Source: Duganella levis
GTDB lineage: Bacteria; Pseudomonadota; Gammaproteobacteria; Burkholderiales; Burkholderiaceae_D
DNA: 64,000 bases
Assembly (NCBI RefSeq): GCF_009857605.1
Contig: NZ_WWCT01000011.1
Coordinates: 1-64,000, forward strand
Reading direction: 5' to 3'
The notes under the pieces are model-generated. The model searched no databases. It had not been told where the DNA came from and was given only the letters and a program-made list of their open reading frames with translations. Below, piece by piece: positions 9,534-16,485 of the stretch. Both the position numbers and the translations under genes were made by a program. Within the stretch, counting starts at the first letter, position 1. Each line of letters begins with the position of its first letter.

Positions 9534-10115
9534 ATGAACAAACGCCAGTTCCTGGGCACCGCCGCGCTGGCCGGCGTGTCCGCCAGCATCAGCTTGCCGG
9601 CGCGCGCCGCTGTCGACAATGGCCCCACCCTGCTGACCGTGACTGGCGCGATCAGCAAGCCCAACCGGGGCAAGCTCGATCCGGTGCGCGATCAGATGAT
9701 GTACAAGCAAAAGCTCAGCTTCGAGCGCGCGCATGGCTTCGACTACGCGGCGCTGAGCGCGCTGCCGTCCATCGCCATCAAGCCGACGCTGGAATACGAC
9801 GCCAAGGCGCACGGCTTGAGCGGTCCGCTGCTGGTGGACGTGATGAAGGCGGCCGGCGCCAATCTGAATGGCACGACCAGGCTGGTGCTGCGGGCGGTGG
9901 ATGGTTTTGCGGTGACGGTGACGGTGGCCCAGGCCACGGCGCAGCGCTACATCGTCGCCACCCATCTGGATGGCGCGCCAATGGCGCTGGGCGGGCTGGG
10001 ACCGCTGTGGGCGGTGTACGATGCGGACAAGGTGGCCGAGATGGCCGCCAAACCGCTAACTGAACGGTTTGGCTTGTGCCCTTGGGGCTTGTATCACATC
10101 GATGTGCAGGCCTAA
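9534..10115 (+). CDS. exported molybdopterin-binding-fold protein (sulfite-oxidase-like domain)
   Basis: A 193-residue product starting at ATG 9534 with AGGAG eight bases upstream; a longer frame runs backward through the AlkB gene and is not real. The N-terminus MNKRQFLGTAALAG with an Ala-rich hydrophobic core ending ARAA is a signal sequence of Tat-like style, though with KR rather than RR. The TLLTVTGAISKPNRG and GPLLVDVMKAAGA segments are typical of small oxidoreductase molybdopterin-binding domain proteins. Such short versions often lack the cofactor-binding cysteine and may not bind molybdopterin: I see only one Cys, close to the C-terminus (LCPWGLYHIDVQA). The function is unknown. Confidence 0.75.
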   Translation: MNKRQFLGTAALAGVSASISLPARAAVDNGPTLLTVTGAISKPNRGKLDPVRDQMMYKQKLSFERAHGFDYAALSALPSIAIKPTLEYDAKAHGLSGPLLVDVMKAAGANLNGTTRLVLRAVDGFAVTVTVAQATAQRYIVATHLDGAPMALGGLGPLWAVYDADKVAEMAAKPLTERFGLCPWGLYHIDVQA

Positions 10116-10124
10116 AAGCAGCCT

Positions 10125-10487
10125 TTAGGCGTAAGCTTCGGCCAGGCTCATTACGCGTGGCGCGATGGTGATGCCGATGCCGCCGAACAGCGCGGTGATG
10201 GCAGCCATATTGGCTTCCAGTTCGTCAGCCTTCCAGCCTTCGAACAGGTCGGTGCCGGCTTTCTGGAAGTGCAGGTCCAATACCTTGCCGCGGTCCTTGT
10301 GGGTATAGCCGCCGCTGTAGGTTTGCTTGAAGCCGAGCGCGGCCAGCTGGGCCAGCACTTCGGCAGGAGCATTGTCCGGATCGGTTGCCAGGAACACGCC
10401 GAAGGTCTTGCCAGGCGGTTTTGCGGCAATGTCTACGTCGTAAATGCCAGGCGCTTTCGTGACGGTCGTACTTTTCAGAAATAACAT
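10125..10487 (-). CDS. hypothetical protein, 120 aa
   Basis: I do not recognise this family. The start at 10487 is supported by GGGG upstream. The product is soluble, with no signal peptide or membrane helix and no cysteine. It opens with beta-rich sequence (MLFLKSTTVTKAPGIYDVDI) and ends in a hydrophobic Gly/Ile stretch (ALFGGIGITIAPRVM). It is convergent with the molybdopterin-fold gene nine bases away. The nested inverted repeats at 10627-10682 lie about 140 bases upstream and could be its leader or promoter element. Confidence 0.6.
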   Translation of the reverse strand: MLFLKSTTVTKAPGIYDVDIAAKPPGKTFGVFLATDPDNAPAEVLAQLAALGFKQTYSGGYTHKDRGKVLDLHFQKAGTDLFEGWKADELEANMAAITALFGGIGITIAPRVMSLAEAYA

Positions 10488-10626
10488 GTTCTTACCCCTA
10501 CTATCCAAATTGGCGCCGGTTAGCTTGCAGATTGATTCTTGTAGAAAACATTCTAAGAAACAAGCTTATTGCTAATCGTGCCGTTTGTCGACTGATCCCG
10601 GTACTTATTTGTGAATTCGTGTCATT

Positions 10627-10682
10627 ACAACTGCAACTAGCTTGTCCCGGACAAGCGGAGTAACTAGTTGAAATATAGTTGT
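10627..10682. repeat. nested inverted-repeat element
   Basis: Three inverted repeats are nested in 56 bases. The outer arms are ACAACT (10627-10632) and AGTTGT (10677-10682); the middle arms are CAACTA (10634-10639) and TAGTTG (10665-10670); the core is GCTTGTC (10640-10646) with GACAAGC (10650-10656). The core alone is a seven-pair stem with a three-base loop. No U-run follows on either strand, so it is not a standard terminator. Confidence 0.6.
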
Positions 10683-10718
10683 TAAGTAGTAATTTGCAAG
10701 AAGATACGCGAGGAAGCC

Positions 10719-11546
10719 CTATTTCTGCGGCTTTCTGGCCGCCAATGCTGTGGTCGGACCGACAAGAGACTGATACAACGCTCCCGTGTCCGCGTCCCAC
10801 TGGCTGACGGCGTGCTGCTGACGGGCCACGGTCGCCAGATCGCCGCGCGCGATCGGCCCGCTCAAAGCCGCCGCCGCGCCCAGCCGGAACACATTCGCCA
10901 TCGATTCGCTGGCCAGCGGCTGCGCCAGCTGGCGCGCCACCGGTTCCGGAATGCCGGCCGCCTGATACGCGCGCAACGCCGCGTCCAGCACCGTCACCAG
11001 GTAATTACTCGCAAACACGGCCGCCGCGTGATACACGGTTTTAGCCGACGCGTTGATCGTCACCGGCTGCGCGCCGATCGCCTGCAAGGCGGGCGTCAGC
11101 ACCGCCAGCGCGCCGTCATCGCCTTCAATGCCACAGAAAGTGCCTGAAAATTGGGCAGCCACCGCCGCCGGATCGGCAAAGCTGCGGATCGGATGCACGC
11201 TGGCCACCAGTGCGCCGGCTTCGCGCGCGGCGCGCAACTGGTCGGATGCCAGCGCACCGCTGCAATGGAACACGATGCTGTCCTTGAGCGGCACGGCGCG
11301 CGCCAGCGCCTCGCTGGCGGCGACGATCTGGTCGTCGCCAACTGCCAGCACATGCACCGTCGCCGGCTGCAACTGCGCGTAAGCCGTCGCCACGCTACCA
11401 GCGCCGATGAAGTCGACCGCCTGCTGCGCCGACGCTGCGGACCGCGTCAGCACCTGCTGGATATGGAAGATGCCCTGCTGTGCCCACAAACGTCCGAACA
11501 CGCGGCCCACATGGCCGGCGCCGATCAGATTCAATACAGGCGCCAT
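10719..11546 (-). CDS. Rossmann-fold oxidoreductase-like protein, DUF2520
   Basis: A 275-residue protein with an N-terminal NAD(P)-binding signature (LIGAGHVGRVFG, residues 6-17), the conserved HCSG motif after strand 5, the HPIRSF motif and a helical C-terminal domain (DUF2520). This resembles the architecture of pyrroline-5-carboxylate reductase and 3-hydroxyisobutyrate dehydrogenase. The substrate is unknown. Its ATG overlaps the stop of the DUF924 gene by one base (TGATG), so the two are translationally coupled. Confidence 0.85.
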   Translation of the reverse strand: MAPVLNLIGAGHVGRVFGRLWAQQGIFHIQQVLTRSAASAQQAVDFIGAGSVATAYAQLQPATVHVLAVGDDQIVAASEALARAVPLKDSIVFHCSGALASDQLRAAREAGALVASVHPIRSFADPAAVAAQFSGTFCGIEGDDGALAVLTPALQAIGAQPVTINASAKTVYHAAAVFASNYLVTVLDAALRAYQAAGIPEPVARQLAQPLASESMANVFRLGAAAALSGPIARGDLATVARQQHAVSQWDADTGALYQSLVGPTTALAARKPQK

Positions 11547-12121
11547 CAGAAGCTCGATCCCGGCTGCTTGAGAAACTCCAATTCGGCCGGCGTCGACGCG
11601 CGCTGCAGGATCTCGTTACGATGTGGGAAGCGTCCAAAACGCCGGACCACCCGCTTGTGGCGCACCGCGTAATCCAGCATGCCGGCGATGCCCTGATTGC
11701 CCGGCTGCGCCTCGGCCAGCCGCGTGAACAGCGCCACGGCCTGCTCCTGCATGGCGATATCCTCGGCATGCTCCAGCGGCAGGTAGACAAAGGCGCGCTC
11801 GAACGGCGCCAGCGCCTGGTCCTCGCCGGCGTCGATCATGTCCAGCGCCGCCTGCAAGGCCTGATGATCACCGGCGAAAGCCAGCGACGTGCCGCGATAC
11901 ACATTGCGGCAGAACTGGTCCAGCACCAGGATGCGCGCCAGCGCCGCCTGTGGTCCCTCGGCGTCCCAGTGATGCAGGCCGCCTTCCAGCGCCTGCTCGA
12001 TCTCGGCGCCGAAGCGCTGGGCGATCTCGCGGTCGAAGGCCTCGTCCTTTTGAAACCACGCTTTGCGTGGCAAATCGCCGGTGAACCAGAAATCGAATAT
12101 TGCCCGTGCTTGTGCGTTCAT
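11546..12121 (-). CDS. DUF924 family protein
   Basis: A 191-residue all-helical soluble protein. The opening ARAIFDFWF, the VLDQFCRNVYRGT motif and the phrase HAEDIAMQEQAVALF are characteristic of DUF924, a TPR-like helical fold of unknown biochemical role that is widespread in proteobacteria. It overlaps the start of the DUF2520 gene by one base and begins only two bases after the MgtC-family gene ends, so the three form one minus-strand transcription unit. Confidence 0.88.
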   Translation of the reverse strand: MNAQARAIFDFWFTGDLPRKAWFQKDEAFDREIAQRFGAEIEQALEGGLHHWDAEGPQAALARILVLDQFCRNVYRGTSLAFAGDHQALQAALDMIDAGEDQALAPFERAFVYLPLEHAEDIAMQEQAVALFTRLAEAQPGNQGIAGMLDYAVRHKRVVRRFGRFPHRNEILQRASTPAELEFLKQPGSSF

Positions 12122-12122
12122 A

Positions 12123-12869
12123 TCAGTTACGTGCGTGAGTCAGTTGATAGCTATGGATACCTTCGAATTCCGCCAGTTCCGCCGACAGCACCGCCATCGG
12201 CGCGCCACTGCGCTTGCTGAAGGCGATGGCGACAAAGCGCCACTCCTGCATGCCACCATCGCTGCCGATCATCAGCGAGCCGCCGGCGATTTCGTAGCCG
12301 CGCTGCCCCGCCATGGCTCTTAGCGCCGGCTCCTGCGGCTTGTAGCCGGCCTTGAAGCGCATGGTGATGGCGATGGCGTGACGCGACGGCAGCCAGGCCT
12401 CCAGCCGCGTCAGGAAGATCATCGAACCGGCGCACAGCAAGGCAAGGCCGATAGCGCCGGCATAAAAACCCACCCCCACCATCACCCCGATGACAGACGA
12501 CGCCCAGATCGACGCCGCCGTGGTCAGGCCGCTGATGTTGAAGCCTTCGCGCATGATCACGCCGGCGCCGAGGAAGCCGATGCCGGTGACGATGCCCTGC
12601 ACGATGCGGGTCGGATCGGAGCTGATCAGGTACTGCGACACGTGGCCGCCGAACCAGTGCGCCGGATAGCCGCCGATCACCGTCAGGCCGGCCGACGCCA
12701 TGCACACCAGGCCATAGGTGCGCATGCCGGCGGCGCGGCCGTGGTACGAGCGCTCGTAGCCCACCATCAGCCCCAGTGTCAACGCGCCCAGCAAATTCAG
12801 CAAAATCACCGCATTGGTGGCCAGTTCGGAATGCGACCAGTAAGCGGACAGAAAATCGAATGCGGGCAT
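12123..12869 (-). CDS. MgtC/SapB family membrane protein
   Basis: A 248-residue protein with an N-terminal domain of four or five hydrophobic helices. It contains the family signature GLMVGYERSYHGRAAGMRTY and the TGIGFLGAGVIMREG segment. A soluble C-terminal region of about 90 residues resembles the ACT-like tail of some MgtC proteins. MgtC proteins are linked to magnesium limitation and inhibit the F1Fo ATP synthase in Salmonella; whether this homologue acts the same way is not known. No Mg-responsive leader is visible: the upstream gap is only 18 bases. Confidence 0.88.
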   Translation of the reverse strand: MPAFDFLSAYWSHSELATNAVILLNLLGALTLGLMVGYERSYHGRAAGMRTYGLVCMASAGLTVIGGYPAHWFGGHVSQYLISSDPTRIVQGIVTGIGFLGAGVIMREGFNISGLTTAASIWASSVIGVMVGVGFYAGAIGLALLCAGSMIFLTRLEAWLPSRHAIAITMRFKAGYKPQEPALRAMAGQRGYEIAGGSLMIGSDGGMQEWRFVAIAFSKRSGAPMAVLSAELAEFEGIHSYQLTHARN

Positions 12870-12887
12870 GGGAAGCCTTAAGTTATT

Positions 12888-13139
12888 TTATTTTTTAACC
12901 AGCTGCTTTTCGAAGGCGATATCCAGTTTGCTCATGCGCTTGGGCGCTTCCGGGGAGATGGTCTTGACGAAGGCCACGAAGTCGTCCAGCTCCATCGGTG
13001 GGCACAGCGGCGGATTGCCGGCGCCGTCGGACAGGAAAAAGTGGCCGCTGCCGGTCACCGACATCGAATATTTTTCATTGCCGCTGCGGCGTTTCAGCCG
13101 ATCGACTGCCGTGGTGGCGCGGGTAGCGCGTGCGCTCAT
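12888..13139 (-). CDS. hypothetical small protein, 83 aa
   Basis: A short soluble basic protein with no signal peptide, beginning MSARATRATTAVDRLKRRSG. A central loop contains PPLCPPMELDDFVAFVKTI, with one cysteine. I cannot place it in a named family. Its start overlaps the end of the Xaa-Pro aminopeptidase gene by four bases (ATGA), strong evidence that it is translated and coupled to the peptidase. The coding frame continues the operon toward MgtC. Confidence 0.7.
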   Translation of the reverse strand: MSARATRATTAVDRLKRRSGNEKYSMSVTGSGHFFLSDGAGNPPLCPPMELDDFVAFVKTISPEAPKRMSKLDIAFEKQLVKK

Positions 13140-14950
13140 AAAGTCTCCGTTCGTTGTTCAAGCCATGCCAGCGCGTCGCCGGACAGCAGTGGCGACAGGC
13201 GCTTGCGCACCGTCGCATGGTAATCGTTCAGCCAGCGCTTTTCGTCGTCGCGCAGCAGCGTAGGTTCGATGCAACGCGTATCGATCGGACACAGGGTCAG
13301 CGTCTCAAAATTGAGGAACTCGCCGAACTCGGTCTGGCCGGCGCTGCGGTTCAGCACCAGGTTCTCGATGCGGATGCCCCAGCGGCCCGGCCGGTACAAG
13401 CCCGGTTCAATGGACGTGATCATACCCGGCTCCATCGCTGTCTGTGGCTCCGGCATGGTCGATGGCGAAATCGATTGCGGCCCTTCGTGCACATTCAGGA
13501 AGTAGCCGACACCGTGACCGGTGCCATGACCGAAGTCCAGGCCTTCGGCCCACAGCGGCGCGCGGGCGATGGCGTCCAGCATCGGCGACCTGGTGCCGCG
13601 CGGGAAGCGGGCGGCCGACAAGGCGATCATCGCCTTCAACACCAGCGTGAAATCGCGGCGATGCTCATCGCCGATGCGGCCGACCGCCACCACGCGGGTG
13701 ATGTCGGTGGTGCCGCCCAAATACTGGCCGCCGGAGTCGATCAGCAGCAGGCCGTTGCCTTCGATGGTGGCGTGGCGGGCGGCGGTGGCGCGGTAATGCA
13801 TGATCGCGCCGTTGGCGCCGAAACCGGCGATGGTGGCAAAACTGGGGCTGACGAAGCCGGGACGGCGCGCGCGGGCGGCGGTGATCTGCTGGTCGATAGC
13901 GACTTCGGTCAGCGGCGCGCGGTCCGGATTGGCCAGCGTCTGATCCAGCCAGGTGAAGAATTCGCACAGCGCGGCGCCGTCCTGCTCCATGGTGGCGCGC
14001 ACGTGGATGGCGTCCTGTTCGCTCTTGCGCGACTTGGCCAGCGTGGTCGGGTTGATCGCCTCGATCACTTTGACCTTGGCCGGAATCCACTGGCGGGTGC
14101 CGTGGGTGACGCGGCGCGGATCGAGCAGCAGCGTGCTGTCGGCCGGCAGCGCGGCCAGGGCCGTGGCGGCCGATTCGTACGGTGCGACGTCGATGCCTTC
14201 ATCGGCCAGCGCGGTGCGCAGCTCGGGCGAGACTTTGCCGTCGGCGATGTACAGCGTGGCGCGGGTGGGTGTCACCAGGGCGTGCGACAGGAAAATCGGG
14301 TTGAAGTTGACGTCGGCGCCGCGCAAGTTGAACAAATAGGCAATATCGTCCAGCGTCGAAATCAGGTGGCGGTTGGCGCCGGCCTGCTGCATGGCGCCGC
14401 GCAAATCGGCCAATTTGCCGCTACGGCTTTTCGATGCGTACGGCGGCAGGTGCTCGAAAACCGGCGCCGCCGGCAGCGCCGGGCGGTCCTGCCACACTTG
14501 TTGCAGCAGATCGAGGTCGGTGCGCAGGGTGACGTCTTTGGCGTCCAGCGCGGTTTGCAGCAGGCGGGCGATGGCCAGGCCGAGCACGGCGCCGTCGACC
14601 GCGAGGGTCTGCCCGGACTTCAGATGACTTGCCAGCCAGTCAACATATTGCACGCTGGCGCCGGAGGTCAGCTTCATCAACTGGATGCCGGTTTCGGCCA
14701 GTTGCTGTTCGGCCTGGGTCCAGTAGCGGGCGTCGGTCCACAGGCCGGCGAATTCCGGCGTGATAATCAAGGTGCCGACCGAGCCGGTAAATCCGGAGGC
14801 CCATTCACGGCCCTGCCAGCGCTCGGGCAGATATTCGGACAGATGCGGATCGGCAGACGGGATCATCAACGCATCGATCTGCGCCTGACGCATCGCCGCC
14901 CGCAACAGCGCCAGGCGCTCGGCGACTTGGGAGGGGTCTGGAGTATTCAT
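13136..14950 (-). CDS. Xaa-Pro aminopeptidase (M24B), long three-domain form
   Basis: A cytoplasmic metallopeptidase of 604 residues, the length of the eukaryote-like long aminopeptidase P rather than the 440-residue PepP of E. coli. The first two thirds hold two creatinase-like N-terminal domains. The C-terminal pita-bread domain carries the dinuclear metal site: the aspartates of LLIDSGGQY and TTDITR, the histidine in GHGVGYFLNVHEGP, and glutamates in TSIEPGLY and IENLVL. It removes N-terminal residues preceding proline. It heads the minus-strand operon that continues with the 83-residue protein. Confidence 0.93.
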   Translation of the reverse strand: MNTPDPSQVAERLALLRAAMRQAQIDALMIPSADPHLSEYLPERWQGREWASGFTGSVGTLIITPEFAGLWTDARYWTQAEQQLAETGIQLMKLTSGASVQYVDWLASHLKSGQTLAVDGAVLGLAIARLLQTALDAKDVTLRTDLDLLQQVWQDRPALPAAPVFEHLPPYASKSRSGKLADLRGAMQQAGANRHLISTLDDIAYLFNLRGADVNFNPIFLSHALVTPTRATLYIADGKVSPELRTALADEGIDVAPYESAATALAALPADSTLLLDPRRVTHGTRQWIPAKVKVIEAINPTTLAKSRKSEQDAIHVRATMEQDGAALCEFFTWLDQTLANPDRAPLTEVAIDQQITAARARRPGFVSPSFATIAGFGANGAIMHYRATAARHATIEGNGLLLIDSGGQYLGGTTDITRVVAVGRIGDEHRRDFTLVLKAMIALSAARFPRGTRSPMLDAIARAPLWAEGLDFGHGTGHGVGYFLNVHEGPQSISPSTMPEPQTAMEPGMITSIEPGLYRPGRWGIRIENLVLNRSAGQTEFGEFLNFETLTLCPIDTRCIEPTLLRDDEKRWLNDYHATVRKRLSPLLSGDALAWLEQRTETL

Positions 14951-15031
14951 GGGAAAGGCCTAAATAGTTGGTCCCATGATACCGCGATTACATGATCTGT
15001 CGCTAAACGACTGTGGTAGCGGAATGTTCAA

Positions 15032-15352
15032 ATGGCTCAGCTTGTTGTGTTAACAACGCGGGTCTATATTGATCATGATCGCCTCATTCCGTCACAAGGG
15101 ATTACGCAGTTTTACGAGACCGGTTCGCTCGCGGGAATACAGCCGCATCACGCAGCACGGCTGCAATATTTACTAACAGCACTGGATTCTGCCAATCAAG
15201 GCGAAGAGATGAATGAATCTGGTTTCCACTTGCATCTTTTATCAAGCACTAAAATTCCACGCTGGTCTGTTAAAGTTAATGCAAACTGGCGGCTGACATT
15301 TAAATTCGACCAAGGAAATGCTGTTGTTATCGACCACGAGGATTATCACTAA
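15032..15352 (+). CDS. higB: HigB-like toxin (RelE/ParE superfamily) with frameshifted N-terminus
   Basis: The C-terminal 80 residues, from FYETGSLAGIQPHHA through NANWRLTFKF to VIDHEDYH, match the HigB ribosome-dependent mRNA endonuclease family. The expected HigB N-terminus (MIASFRHKGLRSF) is encoded by ATG 15075 in a different frame, and the two frames meet at the run of four T's at 15110-15113. One extra T would restore the canonical continuous protein. The open frame from ATG 15032 supplies 26 unrelated residues instead and has no good ribosome-binding site. The gene is therefore either inactivated, read by frameshifting, or carries a sequencing error. It overlaps higA by one base. The local AT-richness suggests horizontal acquisition. 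Confidence 0.65.
   Translation: MAQLVVLTTRVYIDHDRLIPSQGITQFYETGSLAGIQPHHAARLQYLLTALDSANQGEEMNESGFHLHLLSSTKIPRWSVKVNANWRLTFKFDQGNAVVIDHEDYH
15042..15070 (+). promoter_or_regulatory. possible higBA promoter with inverted repeat
   Basis: TTGTTG (15042-15047) and TATATT (15065-15070) are separated by 17 bases and fit a sigma-70 promoter. The inverted repeat GTTGT-GTTA-ACAAC (15044-15057) overlaps the -35 region, a plausible site for HigA autorepression. Both assignments are by inspection only. Confidence 0.4.
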
Positions 15353-15612
15353 TGGAAATGTACAACCCCATGCCGCCTGGAGAATTTATTAAATTATGGT
15401 ATTTGGAACCTAATAAAGTAAGTGGGCGACAGTTTGCAGAAAAATTAGGCGTATCTGCCTCCACGGTTAATCGGCTTTTAAATGGCCAGACCCGCATCAC
15501 GCCCGCAATGGCTGAGCGTCTTTCTAAAGTTGTCGGCAGATCGATGGGCAGTTGGATTCGGCTTCAGGAGATGCAAGATCGCTGGCAGGAGCGGCTGCGC
15601 AATGCGGCTTGA
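15352..15612 (+). CDS. higA: HigA-family antitoxin
   Basis: An 86-residue helix-turn-helix protein of the HigA addiction-module family. The opening NPMPPGEFIK followed by SGRQFAEKLGVSASTVNRLL (helix-turn-helix, about residues 24-43) and ITPAMAERLSKVVGRS are typical. It would neutralise HigB and repress the operon. Its ATG overlaps the toxin stop codon by one base (TAATG), the usual toxin-first higBA order. Base composition is visibly more AT-rich than in flanking genes. The antitoxin frame is intact although the toxin is frameshifted. Confidence 0.92.
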   Translation: MEMYNPMPPGEFIKLWYLEPNKVSGRQFAEKLGVSASTVNRLLNGQTRITPAMAERLSKVVGRSMGSWIRLQEMQDRWQERLRNAA

Positions 15613-15682
15613 GGGAGCCGTCGTGCCGGGATTTGGCAAGTACGCGCTAATAATTGGCATAAGCTGGGCGAAAAAAAAGCCG

Positions 15683-16372
15683 CTAAGCCTCATAACGCCG
15701 TAATCCCTCCAAATCCAGAATGCGGATACCGCCATAATCCAGGCTAAGCAATCCCTGCTTCTCCAACAGCTGCAAAGCCTGATTCGCACGCTGCCGCGAG
15801 GCGCCGGATAATAATCCCAACTCCTCCTGCGATATATGTACGATCTTTTCCAGGCTCGGATATAAATGCGCATGGTATAAAGATGCCAGACACCGCGCCA
15901 CCCGCGTATCCGGATCTAATAACCGGTCATTTTCCACCGTGCCGATAAACTGGCCGAGCCGTTCATTTAACTGCATCAGCAAGAACCGGCTAAACGGCAA
16001 GCTATTATCCAGCAACCACATAAACGTCGCCGCCGGCATGCGCGCGATGCGGCTATCGCGCAACGCCATCGCATCATATTTAAGCATCTCGTTTTTTAAA
16101 ACCGTACCCTCGCCAAACCAGCCACCCGGCGGCACACCGGTAAACGTCACGCTTTTACCAGTAGAAGAGAAATTATTCATCTTGACCAGACCGTCGATAA
16201 TACCCAGCCAATTCTCGACCATTTCCCCTTTACGACACACATAACCACCTTTCGGCACAAACGTTTCAAACGTATCGGCCTCAACGCGCGCCATTTGTTC
16301 CGGCGTCAGTCCTTTAGCCCAGATCGCCGAACGCAACGCCGCTTGCAAACTCATTTGATCTCGATCAGACAT
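15683..16372 (-). CDS. Crp/Fnr family transcriptional regulator
   Basis: A 229-residue regulator with an N-terminal cyclic-nucleotide-binding-like beta roll (about residues 20-135) and a C-terminal winged helix-turn-helix, with recognition region ISQEELGLLSGASRQRANQA. No Fnr-type cysteine cluster is present, so it is not an iron-sulfur oxygen sensor; the effector is unknown. It is transcribed away from the acyl-CoA synthetase/ABC importer operon. The intergenic inverted repeats at 16404-16442 make it the prime candidate regulator of that operon. Confidence 0.9.
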   Translation of the reverse strand: MSDRDQMSLQAALRSAIWAKGLTPEQMARVEADTFETFVPKGGYVCRKGEMVENWLGIIDGLVKMNNFSSTGKSVTFTGVPPGGWFGEGTVLKNEMLKYDAMALRDSRIARMPAATFMWLLDNSLPFSRFLLMQLNERLGQFIGTVENDRLLDPDTRVARCLASLYHAHLYPSLEKIVHISQEELGLLSGASRQRANQALQLLEKQGLLSLDYGGIRILDLEGLRRYEA

Positions 16373-16403
16373 TTTTGCGATGCACCATAGAAAAGTCTGT
16401 GAA

Positions 16404-16442
16404 TTGTCGTCGAAAAGACAACTTGCCTACCCGTGGCAAGTT
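16404..16442. promoter_or_regulatory. pair of inverted repeats in the divergent Crp/Fnr-ligase intergenic region
   Basis: AACTTGCC (16420-16427) and GGCAAGTT (16435-16442) form perfect eight-base arms around a seven-base spacer. Just upstream, TTGTC (16404-16408) and GACAA (16417-16421) form a second smaller repeat. Neither matches the TGTGA-N6-TCACA Crp consensus. Position between regulator and operon suggests operator sites. Confidence 0.55.
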
Positions 16443-16485
16443 AATATCATCACACAAAAAAACAAAACAGCAACAGGAGACACTG

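Noticed and set aside
13154..14995. Long plus-strand frame opposite the Xaa-Pro aminopeptidase
   Set aside because: Gln/Arg/Gly-rich shadow; the metallopeptidase on the minus strand has all metal ligands.
15613..15682. A-run after higA as an intrinsic terminator
   Set aside because: No matching stem could be folded next to the A-run on either strand.
16398..16454. TGTGA and TCACA half-sites as a Crp box
   Set aside because: They are about 47 bases apart instead of six, so they do not form one site.
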